Assembly (NCBI RefSeq): GCF_001696605.3
Contig: NZ_CP031716.1
Location: 3,038,001-3,102,000 of the forward strand
Direction: 5' to 3'
Source: Acinetobacter wuhouensis
GTDB taxonomy: Bacteria > Pseudomonadota > Gammaproteobacteria > Pseudomonadales > Moraxellaceae
Length of the DNA stretch: 64,000 nucleotides
Part shown: piece after piece, positions 16,396 through 25,524 of the stretch
Layout: each line of letters opens with the position of its first letter
How positions within the stretch are numbered: position 1 is the first letter of the stretch
Notes under the pieces: model-generated
What the model was told of the DNA's origin: nothing
The model's input: the letters and a program-made list of their open reading frames with translations, nothing else
The model's database searches: none
Position numbers and translations under genes: made by a program

Positions 16396-17259
16396 TCATT
16401 CCGAAAACATTGGATTATCGACTTTAAAAACCTCTTTATCCTCTAAACGATAAGCAATCAATTGATGTCCCCAAACACAGCCACCATCGACATTTTGAAT
16501 ATTTTTCTGATTCGGCTTTTGAATGGTTTTACCTTGTAGTGCCGCCCAATGGCCAAACACAATTTGATGACTTTGTGCTGTTTTAGACGCATACTCAAAC
16601 CAAGGTTTAAAGCCTTCAGGCATTGGCTCATCTAAGGCATCTTTAAAGCTAAACTCTAAACGCCCGTTTGTATCCGTTAAACGCATACGAGTCAAATAAT
16701 TGGTAATGCAACGTAAACGTGCATTTCCTGTTAAATCCTCTGACCAGACATCAGGTTCAGTGCCATACATTTCTGTTAAAAATGTATCTAAAACTGCAAA
16801 ATCCTCATGTGAAATAACCGCTTCGACCTCTTTGGCATATTGAGCCGTTTGAGCTGCGTCCCAAATATGTGGAATACCCGCATGGGTCAAAATGGTTTGA
16901 TCATTTGGAAATACACACAGGGGCTGTTTGCGCAACCAGTCAATCAAGTCATCACTTTCAAGTGCGTGAATCACATCATCGATACGATCTTTGTCTTTGA
17001 GTTTTTTAATCCCACGCGCCACAGCAAGTAAATTTAGATCATGATTTCCCAGTATCGTTGCTGCCGCACCACGTTCACAGAGTTTTTTAATGAAACGAAT
17101 CGCACCGACTGAATTTTCACCACGTGCAATCAAATCACCTGCAAACCAAATAAAATCTTGGTCTGAATCAAATTGGATTTCTTTTAACAAAGCTTTGAGT
17201 GCTTCAAAACAGCCTTGCACATCACCAATCACATAGTTATATCGAATTGCACGGGTCAT
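16396..17259 (-). CDS. apaH: Symmetrical bis(5'-nucleosyl)-tetraphosphatase ApaH
   Basis: This 287-residue calcineurin-fold hydrolase cleaves Ap4A to two ADP. The metal motifs are in order: GDVQGC near residue 13, GDLIARGENS, GNHDLNLLA, then LTHAGIPH and FGHWAALQG. Known work links ApaH to Ap4A levels and RNA Np4-cap removal under stress. It starts three bases after the ksgA stop, so the ksgA-apaH unit known from E. coli is kept, without apaG. Confidence 0.94.
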   Translation of the reverse strand: MTRAIRYNYVIGDVQGCFEALKALLKEIQFDSDQDFIWFAGDLIARGENSVGAIRFIKKLCERGAAATILGNHDLNLLAVARGIKKLKDKDRIDDVIHALESDDLIDWLRKQPLCVFPNDQTILTHAGIPHIWDAAQTAQYAKEVEAVISHEDFAVLDTFLTEMYGTEPDVWSEDLTGNARLRCITNYLTRMRLTDTNGRLEFSFKDALDEPMPEGFKPWFEYASKTAQSHQIVFGHWAALQGKTIQKPNQKNIQNVDGGCVWGHQLIAYRLEDKEVFKVDNPMFSE

Positions 17260-17262
17260 CTA

Positions 17263-18075
17263 TTAAGCCACCATTTGATCTGACAATGCCACAAATTGTG
17301 CCAATGTTAAGGTTTCTGGACGTGCCATTGGATCCACGCCTGCACTTTCAAAACCATCTTCCACCAACATCCCTTTTAAGCTATTACGTAATGTTTTACG
17401 GCGCTGGGTAAAGACATGTGATACTAAACGCGCTAAAGCTTTTTCATTTTTTGCCACAATCGGTTTAGTTGCATACGGCTCTAAACGAAACACAGCAGAA
17501 GTCACTTTCGGTGGTGGATTGAATGAACCAGGCGGTACTTCAAATAAGAATGTCGGTTTACAGAAATACTGAATCATCACCGACAAACGACCATATTCTT
17601 TGGTATTTGGCGAAGCTGTGATGCGATCTACCACTTCCTTTTGCAACATAAAGTGCATGTCTTTAACTTTGTCACCAAACTCCAAGAGATGGAATAAAAG
17701 CGGTGTTGAAATGTTATATGGCAAGTTTCCAACAACACGTAAAGGACGATCTTGCTGGAAAAGTTCAGTGAAATCGTATTTCAAAGCATCGGTTTCAATG
17801 ATTGTTAAACGCTCAGGATGCGGCACACGTCGTGGTAAACCTGCTGCCAAATCACGGTCAAGTTCAACCACTGTGAGTGCATCACATTCACCGATTAAAG
17901 GCGAAGTTAATGCTGCCAGACCAGGTCCAATTTCAACAATATTGTCCCCTGAACGAGGTGCAACAGAACGTACAATTTTAGCAATTACACGTTGGTCATG
18001 TAAGAAGTTTTGTCCAAAACGCTTCCGCGTATGATGCCCTTCATCTTTTGGGTTTAAGGCATTAATTTGATACAT
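17263..18075 (-). CDS. rsmA: 16S rRNA dimethyladenosine transferase KsgA/RsmA
   Basis: This 270-residue SAM-dependent enzyme dimethylates A1518 and A1519 of 16S rRNA late in 30S assembly. It shows KRFGQNFLHD, the SAM loop VEIGPGLAALTSPL, and the catalytic motif IV GNLPYNISTPLLFHLL, with the C-terminal RRKTLRNSLKG. I chose the ATG at 18075, which gives the usual MYQINALNPKDEGHHTRK start; a frame ten codons longer exists to 18105 without a better ribosome-binding site. It is translationally close to apaH. Confidence 0.95.
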   Translation of the reverse strand: MYQINALNPKDEGHHTRKRFGQNFLHDQRVIAKIVRSVAPRSGDNIVEIGPGLAALTSPLIGECDALTVVELDRDLAAGLPRRVPHPERLTIIETDALKYDFTELFQQDRPLRVVGNLPYNISTPLLFHLLEFGDKVKDMHFMLQKEVVDRITASPNTKEYGRLSVMIQYFCKPTFLFEVPPGSFNPPPKVTSAVFRLEPYATKPIVAKNEKALARLVSHVFTQRRKTLRNSLKGMLVEDGFESAGVDPMARPETLTLAQFVALSDQMVA

Positions 18076-18355
18076 AAAAAAATCCAACGTGAAAAATTGA
18101 TACAAAATCAGTAATAAGCGAAATCAAGCATCTAATAAACAGCAACATTTAGACCAGCGTTTTATACTGTGATGCTAAGAGGGAGAAACGCTACGCATAA
18201 TTTACAAAAATGAATGAGTCTAAAATCATGTGATTGCTTTAGCTCATTTTGAGATTTTAACACAGCTCTGGCTTAAACGTGATACATCACTCAATCCACA
18301 ATGATCTTTTCAATGACCTAATCTCCAACTATACATAGATATTGAATCATCCAAC

Positions 18356-18396
18356 AAAAGGCATAGCGCAACCTTAAAGTCTTGCTATGCCTTTTT
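18356..18396. terminator. Terminator downstream of the lipoprotein gene
   Basis: AAAAGGCATAGC (18356-18367) and GCTATGCCTTTT (18384-18395) pair perfectly over 12 bp with T and A tracts outside. It ends the minus-strand lipoprotein transcript, so ksgA needs its own promoter in the ~280 bp between. That interval holds nothing else I can identify. Confidence 0.85.
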
Positions 18397-18435
18397 GATA
18401 TATGATTCCAATATTTCACTGCATTGGTTGGATCA

Positions 18436-19284
18436 TTAATGCGAATTCGTCTCTAATCTATTGATACGTATAAAAAGATCTTCTGATTTGCTGATATTGT
18501 CTTGTGAAGCAAGAAAGACTCGCATTAGCGAATCTCTATTTTTCTGTAAATTTACTGCACTAGCATTTAGAATTTCTTCAGTATCATGTTGAATAGAAAG
18601 CAAACTGTCTCGTAATTCTTTTGCTGTTATTTTATTGACACCTAATTCTGCATTTCCTTCTAGTTGCGCTTTTAAATATGCGTTAAATGTTTCAAGATCA
18701 GCTTCAAAATCTTCCATACTTGAACGAGAAAACTCATTATTTCCCATCATACTTGCTAATGATCGCATAATGCGTTCAGCGATAAACACTTGATTTTTTG
18801 CAATCACAACTTGAGTTGATGGATAATTATCTCGCGCCATTTGATCAACCATCAAATTATATTCAGCTTGAATACCTGGAATGACATCCATAGTAGCTAT
18901 TCTAAGATCATATAAATGATTAATTTGTTTACTATTCTTTACAAGAATATCAATATTTGCACTAATCTCTTGTCCATCTTGCAATATTTGATTGGCTTCT
19001 TTGTCATTTGAATAATCTTTCTGAATCACAGCTAAAGCGTCTTTGAGTTTTGTTTGGCTATTTTCGAGTGCTTTTATTGTTTCTATGCTTCCCGAAGCCA
19101 TTACCTGTTCAGTTTGTTTAGGAATCAATAAAGATAGAACCTTTAGATCACAAAGACTTTTCTGATCTGTCCCCAACGAGCAGGCAGACAGCATGGAGGC
19201 GATCATGACCGCCCCGATCATACTCATCCACCTAAAGCTCAATAAGGAATAATCTGCTTTTTTATGGCGTATCTTGTTATACAT
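18436..19284 (-). CDS. Putative lipoprotein, helical, unknown function
   Basis: This 282-residue protein has a basic N-terminus, a hydrophobic segment and a lipobox (SMLSAC, cysteine near residue 35). The rest is almost entirely charged amphipathic helix with heptad-like leucines (ETIKALENSQTKLKDAL, ELRDSLLSIQHDTEEIL), suggesting a helical bundle. I chose the ATG at 19284 behind AAAGGG. It sits between pdxA and ksgA, which are adjacent in many gammaproteobacteria, and has its own terminator. I do not recognise a family. Confidence 0.7.
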   Translation of the reverse strand: MYNKIRHKKADYSLLSFRWMSMIGAVMIASMLSACSLGTDQKSLCDLKVLSLLIPKQTEQVMASGSIETIKALENSQTKLKDALAVIQKDYSNDKEANQILQDGQEISANIDILVKNSKQINHLYDLRIATMDVIPGIQAEYNLMVDQMARDNYPSTQVVIAKNQVFIAERIMRSLASMMGNNEFSRSSMEDFEADLETFNAYLKAQLEGNAELGVNKITAKELRDSLLSIQHDTEEILNASAVNLQKNRDSLMRVFLASQDNISKSEDLFIRINRLETNSH

Positions 19285-19334
19285 TTTCAAACCCTTTCTT
19301 ATGTTGTTTTAAATAATAATTTTTAAATAACCAA

Positions 19335-20306
19335 TTATTTACGACGCGCTAACTCCAATGCCAAATCCACAGCTACATGTAAACTTGAGCTTTTGGCTAA
19401 ACCTGTTCCTGCCAAATTAAGTGCAGTACCATGATCCACCGAAGTTCGTATAAATGGTAAGCCCAAAGTAATGTTAATGGCTTCACCAAACCCTTGAGAT
19501 TTTAGCACAGGTAAGCCTTGATCGTGATACATTGCGAGAACAGCGTCTGCATCTTTTAGATTTTCAGGGGTAAATAAAGTATCCGCCGGCATGCTCAGAC
19601 TCATATTCACGCCTTGCACTCGATAGCTTTCAAGCACTGGATTAATGGTGTCAATTTCCTCATGCCCGAGATACCCCCCCTCACCTGCATGCGGGTTTAA
19701 ACCACACACAAGAATGTGGGGATGCTCAATTTTAAATTTGGTTTTTAAATCATGAATCAGAATGTCGATAACTTGATGCAAACGTGGTTTCGTAATCGCA
19801 TCTGCCACATCTCGCAAAGGTAAATGTGTCGTTGCCAATGCAACACGTAGCGTTTTGGTGGCAAGCATCATGACTACACGATCCACACCAGCAAATTCTT
19901 GGTAATACTCAGTATGCCCACTGAAATGAATGCCTGCATCATTGATCACGGACTTTTGTACAGGTGCAGTCGCTACGCCAACACTTTGCTCTTCCACAGC
20001 ATAATAAGCAGAACGACGAAGCTGTTCTAATACATAAGCTGAATTTTCAGGATTTAATTCACCTAAAACTATGTCTTGATTTAAAGGCACATGCTCGACA
20101 AATAGTTGACCTTGAAGTGATGATTGCTCTTGTTGTTGATATTCAATGATTTCAATATTTTTATTTAAAATTTTGGCACGATCACGCAACATATTAATGT
20201 CTGCTAAGACCACGACTGGGCGCTCATCGGCACGATCTGCCAAACTCAAACAAATATCAGGACCTATACCTGCAGGTTCGCCACTTGTGACATATAAAGG
20301 AAGCAT
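19335..20306 (-). CDS. pdxA: 4-hydroxythreonine-4-phosphate dehydrogenase PdxA
   Basis: This 323-residue NAD-dependent enzyme belongs to pyridoxal-phosphate biosynthesis. It begins LPLYVTSGEPAGIGPDICL, contains the FSGHTEYYQEF region with a metal-binding histidine, LVCGLNPHAGEGG, AMYHDQGLPVLKSQGF, and the terminal RTSVDHGTALNLAGTG. Two further metal-ligand histidines are in NPHAGEGG and YHDQGL. Length is typical. The gene heads the minus-strand pdxA-lipoprotein-ksgA-apaH order. Confidence 0.95.
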   Translation of the reverse strand: MLPLYVTSGEPAGIGPDICLSLADRADERPVVVLADINMLRDRAKILNKNIEIIEYQQQEQSSLQGQLFVEHVPLNQDIVLGELNPENSAYVLEQLRRSAYYAVEEQSVGVATAPVQKSVINDAGIHFSGHTEYYQEFAGVDRVVMMLATKTLRVALATTHLPLRDVADAITKPRLHQVIDILIHDLKTKFKIEHPHILVCGLNPHAGEGGYLGHEEIDTINPVLESYRVQGVNMSLSMPADTLFTPENLKDADAVLAMYHDQGLPVLKSQGFGEAINITLGLPFIRTSVDHGTALNLAGTGLAKSSSLHVAVDLALELARRK

Positions 20307-20591
20307 GACAATCCACTCAAGCCAATCTAAATTAATTCTATTATACGCGTGAATAACTATTTTTCTTTTCTAAGCTTTTAAATATTTGCTCATCAATATT
20401 CATGGTTATTCAGCTTCGATTTTGATTATCAATTGAGCGCTCCTCAATTCTAATACATTGATTAAACAGCTCAACAATTCATCTCAATTAAGCTTTGCTT
20501 TTTAAATCAACAATCAGTACAATAATGCACCTGAAATTCTAAATTTCGATTGTGGATTCTTCATGTTTCAGATAGAATTCGCACTCCTTTT

Positions 20592-20640
20592 GTTTGGACA
20601 GATTCCATAGTCCAAACCAACTATAATAGGTAGTGGTTTA
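20592..20640 (+). promoter_or_regulatory. rplM leader with two overlapping, mutually exclusive hairpins
   Basis: Hairpin 1 is GTTTGGAC (20592-20599) with GTCCAAAC (20610-20617). Hairpin 2 pairs AAACC plus ACTA (20614-20623, one bulged A) with TAGTGGTTT (20631-20639) immediately before the ATG, and holds the ATAGG ribosome-binding segment in or next to its loop. The two share bases 20614-20617, so only one can form. E. coli L13 is known to repress its own operon; this leader could be the equivalent target. Confidence 0.5.
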
Positions 20641-21069
20641 ATGAAAACTCTCAGCGCTAAGCCTGCTGAAGTTCAACACGACTGGTACGTTGTTGATGCT
20701 TCTGGCAAAACTTTAGGTCGCCTTGCGACTGAAATCGCTCGTCGTTTACGCGGTAAACACAAAACTTCTTATACTCCTCACGTTGACACTGGTGACTACA
20801 TCGTTGTTATCAATGCTGAGCAAGTACAAGTGACTGGTAAAAAAGCACTTGATAAGAAATACTATCGCCACACTGGTTTCCCTGGCGGTATTCGTGAAAC
20901 TAATTTCGAAAAATTAGTTGCTCACAAACCAGAAGAAATCTTCGAACGTGCTGTTAAAGGCATGTTGCCAAAAGGTCCTCTTGGTTATGCAATGATCAAG
21001 AAAATGAAAGTGTACGCTGGTACTGAGCATCCACATACTGCTCAACAGCCACAAGTTTTGGACATCTAA
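20641..21069 (+). CDS. rplM: 50S ribosomal protein L13
   Basis: This 142-residue L13 is full length, with [50 protein letters not shown] and [16 protein letters not shown]. It is an early-assembly 50S protein. It forms the conserved rplM-rpsI operon with S9, which starts 12 bp downstream. A leader with competing hairpins precedes it. Confidence 0.98.
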   Translation: MKTLSAKPAEVQHDWYVVDASGKTLGRLATEIARRLRGKHKTSYTPHVDTGDYIVVINAEQVQVTGKKALDKKYYRHTGFPGGIRETNFEKLVAHKPEEIFERAVKGMLPKGPLGYAMIKKMKVYAGTEHPHTAQQPQVLDI

Positions 21070-21081
21070 GGGATACTGCAC

Positions 21082-21468
21082 ATGGCTACTAATTATGGTA
21101 CAGGTCGCCGTAAGACCGCAACTGCACGTGTTTTCCTATCAGCTGGTACTGGTAAACTCGTAATCAACAACCGTACTCTTGAACAGTACTTCGGTCGTGA
21201 AACTGCTCGTATGGTTGTTCGTCAACCACTTGAGCTTTTAGAAGCTACTGAAAAATATGACCTTTACATCACTGTTGCTGGTGGTGGTATCGGTGGTCAA
21301 GCTGGCGCTATCCGTCACGGTATTACTCGTGCATTGATCGCTGCTGACGAAACTTTAAAACCTGCTCTTCGTCAAGCTGGTTTCGTTACTCGTGATGCTC
21401 GTGAAGTTGAACGTAAGAAACTTGGTTTACGTAAAGCTCGTAAACGTCCTCAATTCTCTAAACGTTAA
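21082..21468 (+). CDS. rpsI: 30S ribosomal protein S9
   Basis: This 128-residue S9 has the expected [15 protein letters not shown] start, [19 protein letters not shown], and the basic tail [14 protein letters not shown] that reaches toward the P-site tRNA. It is the second gene of the rplM-rpsI operon and is followed by a strong terminator. Confidence 0.98.
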   Translation: MATNYGTGRRKTATARVFLSAGTGKLVINNRTLEQYFGRETARMVVRQPLELLEATEKYDLYITVAGGGIGGQAGAIRHGITRALIAADETLKPALRQAGFVTRDAREVERKKLGLRKARKRPQFSKR

Positions 21469-21487
21469 TTCGTTTACCGAATCGGAC

Positions 21488-21518
21488 AAAAAACCTTGGC
21501 TTTTGCCAAGGTTTTTTT
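21488..21518. terminator. Rho-independent terminator of rplM-rpsI
   Basis: AAAAAACCTTGGC (21488-21500) and GCCAAGGTTTTTT (21505-21517) form a 13-bp stem with a TTTT loop and a T tract. Confidence 0.93.
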
Positions 21519-21523
21519 ATGTG

Positions 21524-21760
21524 CTAAATAAGCTTAAAATCCAATATGATTCGATAAATCAAAACTCCGATACCGATAACCAAACAAATACAACCTAAAA
21601 TAATCATAACTAAAGAGAATATGCTCTTCCATCGATCCTCAGGATATTCATCAAAATTCGCATCCGACTGGTATTCAGCATCCAAAACTGTATAAAAGCC
21701 GATTCCTACAAATAGGGCTGTGAATATCAAAAATAATTTGCCAGATATAATCTCATCCAT
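21524..21760 (-). CDS. Small membrane protein, unknown function
   Basis: This 78-residue protein has two membrane helices (KLFLIFTALFVGIGFYTVL and IFSLVMIILGCICLVIGIGVLIY) joined by an acidic loop containing DEYPEDRW. The ATG at 21760 is preferred to an upstream TTG in the same frame. It ends six bases from the rpsI terminator on the opposite strand. I do not recognise a family. Confidence 0.55.
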   Translation of the reverse strand: MDEIISGKLFLIFTALFVGIGFYTVLDAEYQSDANFDEYPEDRWKSIFSLVMIILGCICLVIGIGVLIYRIILDFKLI

Positions 21761-21825
21761 AACAAACAAGCTATCAAAGACCAGACTGAATCAAAATCAT
21801 AAACTGATAGAAAGATTCATTCGGC

Positions 21826-22176
21826 CTATGGAGGACATGAGCCGTGCCCTACTCCAATACCTTGAGCATTGAGCGTTTGTGTATAAGTACAACCTTTACT
21901 TTCATAAACCACTATTCGTGTTGCTTTGCGTTCCGATTCAGAGATTAAATTACATTCTTCACTAGTGGGCTGTTTATGACAAATGATTACTTTACATACC
22001 TTTATACCATCACATGGATTAGCACGACTAAAATCAATATCGATCTGATCCACGACCACCTCAGTGCCATCCGCAGGTAGTACAGCCATTGAGTCAGTAT
22101 CATCAGATTGAAATGAAGCACACCCAAGAAGAGTAAAACACCCTATAAGTAGCATTATATAAGAGATTTTTTTCAT
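21826..22176 (-). CDS. Putative lipoprotein, unknown function
   Basis: This 116-residue protein begins with a lipoprotein signal (MKKISYIMLLIGCFTLLGC, lipobox LLGC). The mature part has several further cysteines (CDGIKVCKVIICHKQPTSEEC and a later C), so disulphides in the periplasm are likely. It ends in a glycine/histidine segment (IGVGHGSCPP). No family is recognised. The next minus-strand gene is the small membrane protein 66 bp downstream. Confidence 0.65.
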   Translation of the reverse strand: MKKISYIMLLIGCFTLLGCASFQSDDTDSMAVLPADGTEVVVDQIDIDFSRANPCDGIKVCKVIICHKQPTSEECNLISESERKATRIVVYESKGCTYTQTLNAQGIGVGHGSCPP

Positions 22177-22307
22177 ATAGCTTAGCCTTATTCATTTTCA
22201 ATTATTATCAAAATTATTTTTCTTATCAGATCATCCCAAAGTCTCCGTGATTTTACTGTCTAATTTTAGTATCCTATCCTATTCACTTTAACACCAATTT
22301 GGGAAAT

Positions 22308-22985
22308 ATGACCGTCGAAAATGCACCTCTGCAAGGGATTACACTGTATAGCCACGAGGATGACTTTCGCTCACATTGGATTAGATTTCTACTTGCTGAA
22401 AAGCAAATCAAACACAATTTAATTATTGTCGATGAAGATGATGAGGATTTAGCAAGCCTGAACCCATACAATCAGTTGCCAATGCTCATTGAGAATGACT
22501 TAAAACTATTTAATACCACGATTATTTCTGAATATCTTGATGATCGTTATCGTCAAAACAAACTCTATGCTGACGCCCCTGCGCCACGGGCAGAACAACG
22601 ACAGTATATTTGGCGTTTAGAACAAGACTGGCTAAGACTTGCTGACATCATGTTACGTCATCCAGACACGCTTGATCAGATCGCAAGTCAAAAAGCACAA
22701 AAACAATTACGTGATACTTTGGTTTCACTTACCCCACTATTTCAACATTTTCCATATTTCATGTCGGAACACTTTACAATTTTAGATTGCATGTTAGCGC
22801 CAATTTTCATACGGTTAAAACTAATGGGAATTGAATTACCCAAACAGCAATGTCGTCCAATTTTTCTATACTGTCAGCGGATTTTTAGCCGCCCTGCTTT
22901 TCTGAAATCTATGACATTTCAGGAAAAAAACCGATATAGTGAATTTTTAAATCCATCGTTAGCAAATCAAAAGAGTAATTTCTAA
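22308..22985 (+). CDS. sspA: Stringent starvation protein A
   Basis: This 225-residue protein has a GST-like fold: an N-terminal thioredoxin-like domain (LYSHEDDFRSHWIRFLLAEK, DLASLNPYNQLPMLIENDLKLFNTTIISEYLD) and a helical C-terminal domain. SspA associates with RNA polymerase and alters transcription under starvation. I chose the ATG at 22308; the frame extends to a TTG three codons earlier. Its stop overlaps the sspB start (TAATG), the usual coupled pair. Confidence 0.93.
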   Translation: MTVENAPLQGITLYSHEDDFRSHWIRFLLAEKQIKHNLIIVDEDDEDLASLNPYNQLPMLIENDLKLFNTTIISEYLDDRYRQNKLYADAPAPRAEQRQYIWRLEQDWLRLADIMLRHPDTLDQIASQKAQKQLRDTLVSLTPLFQHFPYFMSEHFTILDCMLAPIFIRLKLMGIELPKQQCRPIFLYCQRIFSRPAFLKSMTFQEKNRYSEFLNPSLANQKSNF

Positions 22986-23422
22986 TGTCTGAACAAGAAT
23001 TAAACCTCACTCCAACGCGTCCATATCTTGCCCGTGCAATTTATGAATGGATTTGCGACAATAACTTAACACCATATATGCTTGTGGACGCCACTAAACC
23101 TTATACAGATGTTCCGCAACAGTTTGTAAATGATGGACAAATTGTTTTAAATATCGTTCCTCATGCAGTACACATGCTAAATATTGGCAATGAAGCTGTG
23201 ACTTTTTCAGCACGTTTTGGTGGTGTATCCAAGGACATTTATGTTCCAATGAATGCCATGCTCGGACTCTATGCCAAAGAAAATGGACAAGGATTATTCT
23301 TTGATCCTGACGAATATGCCAATGTGCAAATAGATGAAGATGCTTTAAAATCAAACGTTAGCCAAGAGGCTGAAACATCAGACACAACTAAGAAGAAACC
23401 AAGTTTAAGAATCTTAGAATAG
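22985..23422 (+). CDS. sspB: ClpXP protease specificity-enhancing factor SspB
   Basis: This 145-residue SspB adaptor delivers ssrA-tagged proteins to ClpXP. The substrate-binding domain is clear (TPTRPYLARAIYEWICDNNLTPYMLVDA, NDGQIVLNIVPHAVHMLNIGNEAVTFSARFGG). The acidic linker ends in the ClpX-binding tail PSLRILE. It overlaps sspA by one base and is followed 15 bp later by a membrane protein gene that may be in the same operon. Confidence 0.95.
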   Translation: MSEQELNLTPTRPYLARAIYEWICDNNLTPYMLVDATKPYTDVPQQFVNDGQIVLNIVPHAVHMLNIGNEAVTFSARFGGVSKDIYVPMNAMLGLYAKENGQGLFFDPDEYANVQIDEDALKSNVSQEAETSDTTKKKPSLRILE

Positions 23423-23437
23423 AGCAAGGAGAACTGA

Positions 23438-24097
23438 ATGGCTTTTGATCTCGTACAATACTTCGTTGAGCAGGTAAAAATTCAAAAGCCTCAGCTCCTA
23501 TCTCAGTTGTCACCTGAACAGCGTCAAGCAAATATTGAGGAAATTAATGCTTTGACTTTAGGTAAATTGATCACGCTATGGCGTAAAGATGAAGACGTCC
23601 TGTACCAAGAAATTTTTACACCAAATCATCTATATATCCAAGAAATTTCACGCCATCTCACAACCTCGACACAGAACAAATCTAGTTTAGAAAAAAAAGT
23701 GCTTGAACAGGCCACTACAGATATTCTTGAATTACAAATTTTAGAATTAAAACAGCTTGATACCGCAGGTAGTTTAGGTAAACGTGGTTTAAGAGAGTTG
23801 GTCATTGGTCAAATTGAACATCTTTCTGGGCAAGCTAAAGATTGGGTTTGGTCAACAAATGAACTAACCGAACTGATTGGCTCTCAACCTATTGAGCAAG
23901 AAGAGATATCATTAGATGAAACGATGAAGGAGTTCAATCAAATGGTTAATGTTCAACATACCGATGCACACACAGATCACCCTGAAACAACTGTAATAGA
24001 AACAGTAAATCCAACTTGGGCTAAAATTGCTGAACCAATCGTGGCACTGGTTGTGTTATATATTCTTTTTGAAGCTGTTACTAAAGTATTTGCTTAG
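23438..24097 (+). CDS. C-terminally membrane-anchored protein, unknown function
   Basis: This 219-residue protein has an all-helical, charged cytoplasmic part and a single hydrophobic helix at the C-terminus (IVALVVLYILFEAVTKVF), so it is probably tail-anchored. No motif is recognised. It follows sspB by 15 bp on the same strand with a GCAAGGAG ribosome-binding site and shares the terminator at 24124, so it is the third gene of the sspAB transcript. Confidence 0.65.
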   Translation: MAFDLVQYFVEQVKIQKPQLLSQLSPEQRQANIEEINALTLGKLITLWRKDEDVLYQEIFTPNHLYIQEISRHLTTSTQNKSSLEKKVLEQATTDILELQILELKQLDTAGSLGKRGLRELVIGQIEHLSGQAKDWVWSTNELTELIGSQPIEQEEISLDETMKEFNQMVNVQHTDAHTDHPETTVIETVNPTWAKIAEPIVALVVLYILFEAVTKVFA

Positions 24098-24123
24098 TTT
24101 TTTTAAAACATCACTTAAAAAAT

Positions 24124-24161
24124 AAAAGCGATAGAAAGCGGTCATGATGATCGCTTTTTTT
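24124..24161 (+). terminator. Terminator of the sspA-sspB operon
   Basis: AAAAGCGAT (24124-24132) and ATCGCTTTT (24150-24158) pair, with a T tract to 24161. The following 24162-24546 is a very AT-rich, gene-free interval in which I see nothing further. Confidence 0.8.
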
Positions 24162-24546
24162 CATAATTAAAAAATTTTAATCCTTTTATTTTTTTAGTGA
24201 TTAAAATCACAAGATAATAAACATTCATGATTGCAACTACATTAATTTCATTTATATTAAGTTTAACTAAATAATTTATTAGAATATTTAAAATATATAA
24301 TTAAATTAGGGATAGATTTTCCATAATAATTAGTGTTAATTTAAAGTTATGGAAAAGTTGAATTTTAATCACAAGTTAATAATTCATAAAGAAAATATCA
24401 TTAAGGATTAAAAATCTTTAAATCATATTTATCAGCCATAGAAATACACTTGAATTTATAAAATGAAAGAATCAACCATTAATTTTAATTAACAACACCT
24501 GTTAAAATAAACAGACATTTTAATTTCTAATTTGATAAGTGATATT

Positions 24547-25512
24547 ATGAACAATCAATATATCAATATCGCAATCTCAGGGTTAGGTTTAACAACTTCT
24601 GATGATCTTAAAATAAGACTGAGAAAAATTTTACCAACGAGCATAGGTATAAATTGGACAACGATTGCCGATCAAAATATAAGCTGCATTTTGATTAATG
24701 AACAATTTTTTGAAAATTCCAATATTCAAAATATTATTCAAAATAAAAATATTCCCTATCTCAAAATTTCAAAGCATAGCGAACAAACTGAAAGCGCAGA
24801 AAATAATTTACTCTGTATTCCGATCTATGATGAATGTACTTTAAAAAACTGGGTCAATGTTAGACTTTTAAATCGTACAACTGATACAGAAGAGACAATT
24901 ACGAACAATAAGATTTCGCCAGATCAAAACCAAATTAAAGACAGTGATTTTTTTGCAGCGCTCTACAAACAAGAAAGCCGTAAAATTATTTTAAGTGATC
25001 AACTGGGTACGGTTGCGATCATTGATCACTATGCGCACCTTGTCTGGTTAGAGGCAACGCGTGATGAATATCAAACTGACCGCTCAATTTCCTATAAGGC
25101 GGCGACGACTTCTGACTTTATTAAAGTTTCACGAAAACGTCAGTTGAATTTAGAAAATTGGCTATTTAATCTGATCTGGAAAAATCCAGACCTTGTCAGC
25201 TTAACCCCTATAAATCATCATTATCGATTAAAGTTTTGGGTTCAGCCCAATGAAATGGATAAAAAACTATTGTTACAACTCATGGCTGCATTTATCCGAG
25301 GGGCTGACATTCAACATGTCTCAGATAAACTCAATATTCCTGTGACACTCGTTCAACATTTTATTTCAGCCAATTTGGCGATTCAAAATGCTGAAATCAT
25401 TTCAGCAAAAGAAAGCTTATTTGATAAATCACAAACCCATGATGAGCCTTCTGAAAATAAAGGAATCTTGAAAAGCTTTTTTGGAAAACTAAAAAGTAGA
25501 TTTAAGTTCTAA
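24547..25512 (+). CDS. Unknown protein encoded with a small GTPase
   Basis: This 321-residue protein has no signal or membrane helix. The first ~110 residues alternate strand and helix (NIAISGLGLTTSDDLKIRL, SCILINEQFF, IPYLKISKHS), resembling a receiver-like alpha/beta domain without phosphoacceptor motifs. The C-terminal ~80 residues (MDKKLLLQLMAAFIRGADIQHVSDKLNIPVTLVQHFI) look like a helix-turn-helix or winged-helix fold, with a basic tail. The ATG at 24547 is preferred to an in-frame TTG at 24532. The GTPase gene follows 12 bp later. Confidence 0.65.
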   Translation: MNNQYINIAISGLGLTTSDDLKIRLRKILPTSIGINWTTIADQNISCILINEQFFENSNIQNIIQNKNIPYLKISKHSEQTESAENNLLCIPIYDECTLKNWVNVRLLNRTTDTEETITNNKISPDQNQIKDSDFFAALYKQESRKIILSDQLGTVAIIDHYAHLVWLEATRDEYQTDRSISYKAATTSDFIKVSRKRQLNLENWLFNLIWKNPDLVSLTPINHHYRLKFWVQPNEMDKKLLLQLMAAFIRGADIQHVSDKLNIPVTLVQHFISANLAIQNAEIISAKESLFDKSQTHDEPSENKGILKSFFGKLKSRFKF

Positions 25513-25524
25513 AGGATTACTCAA

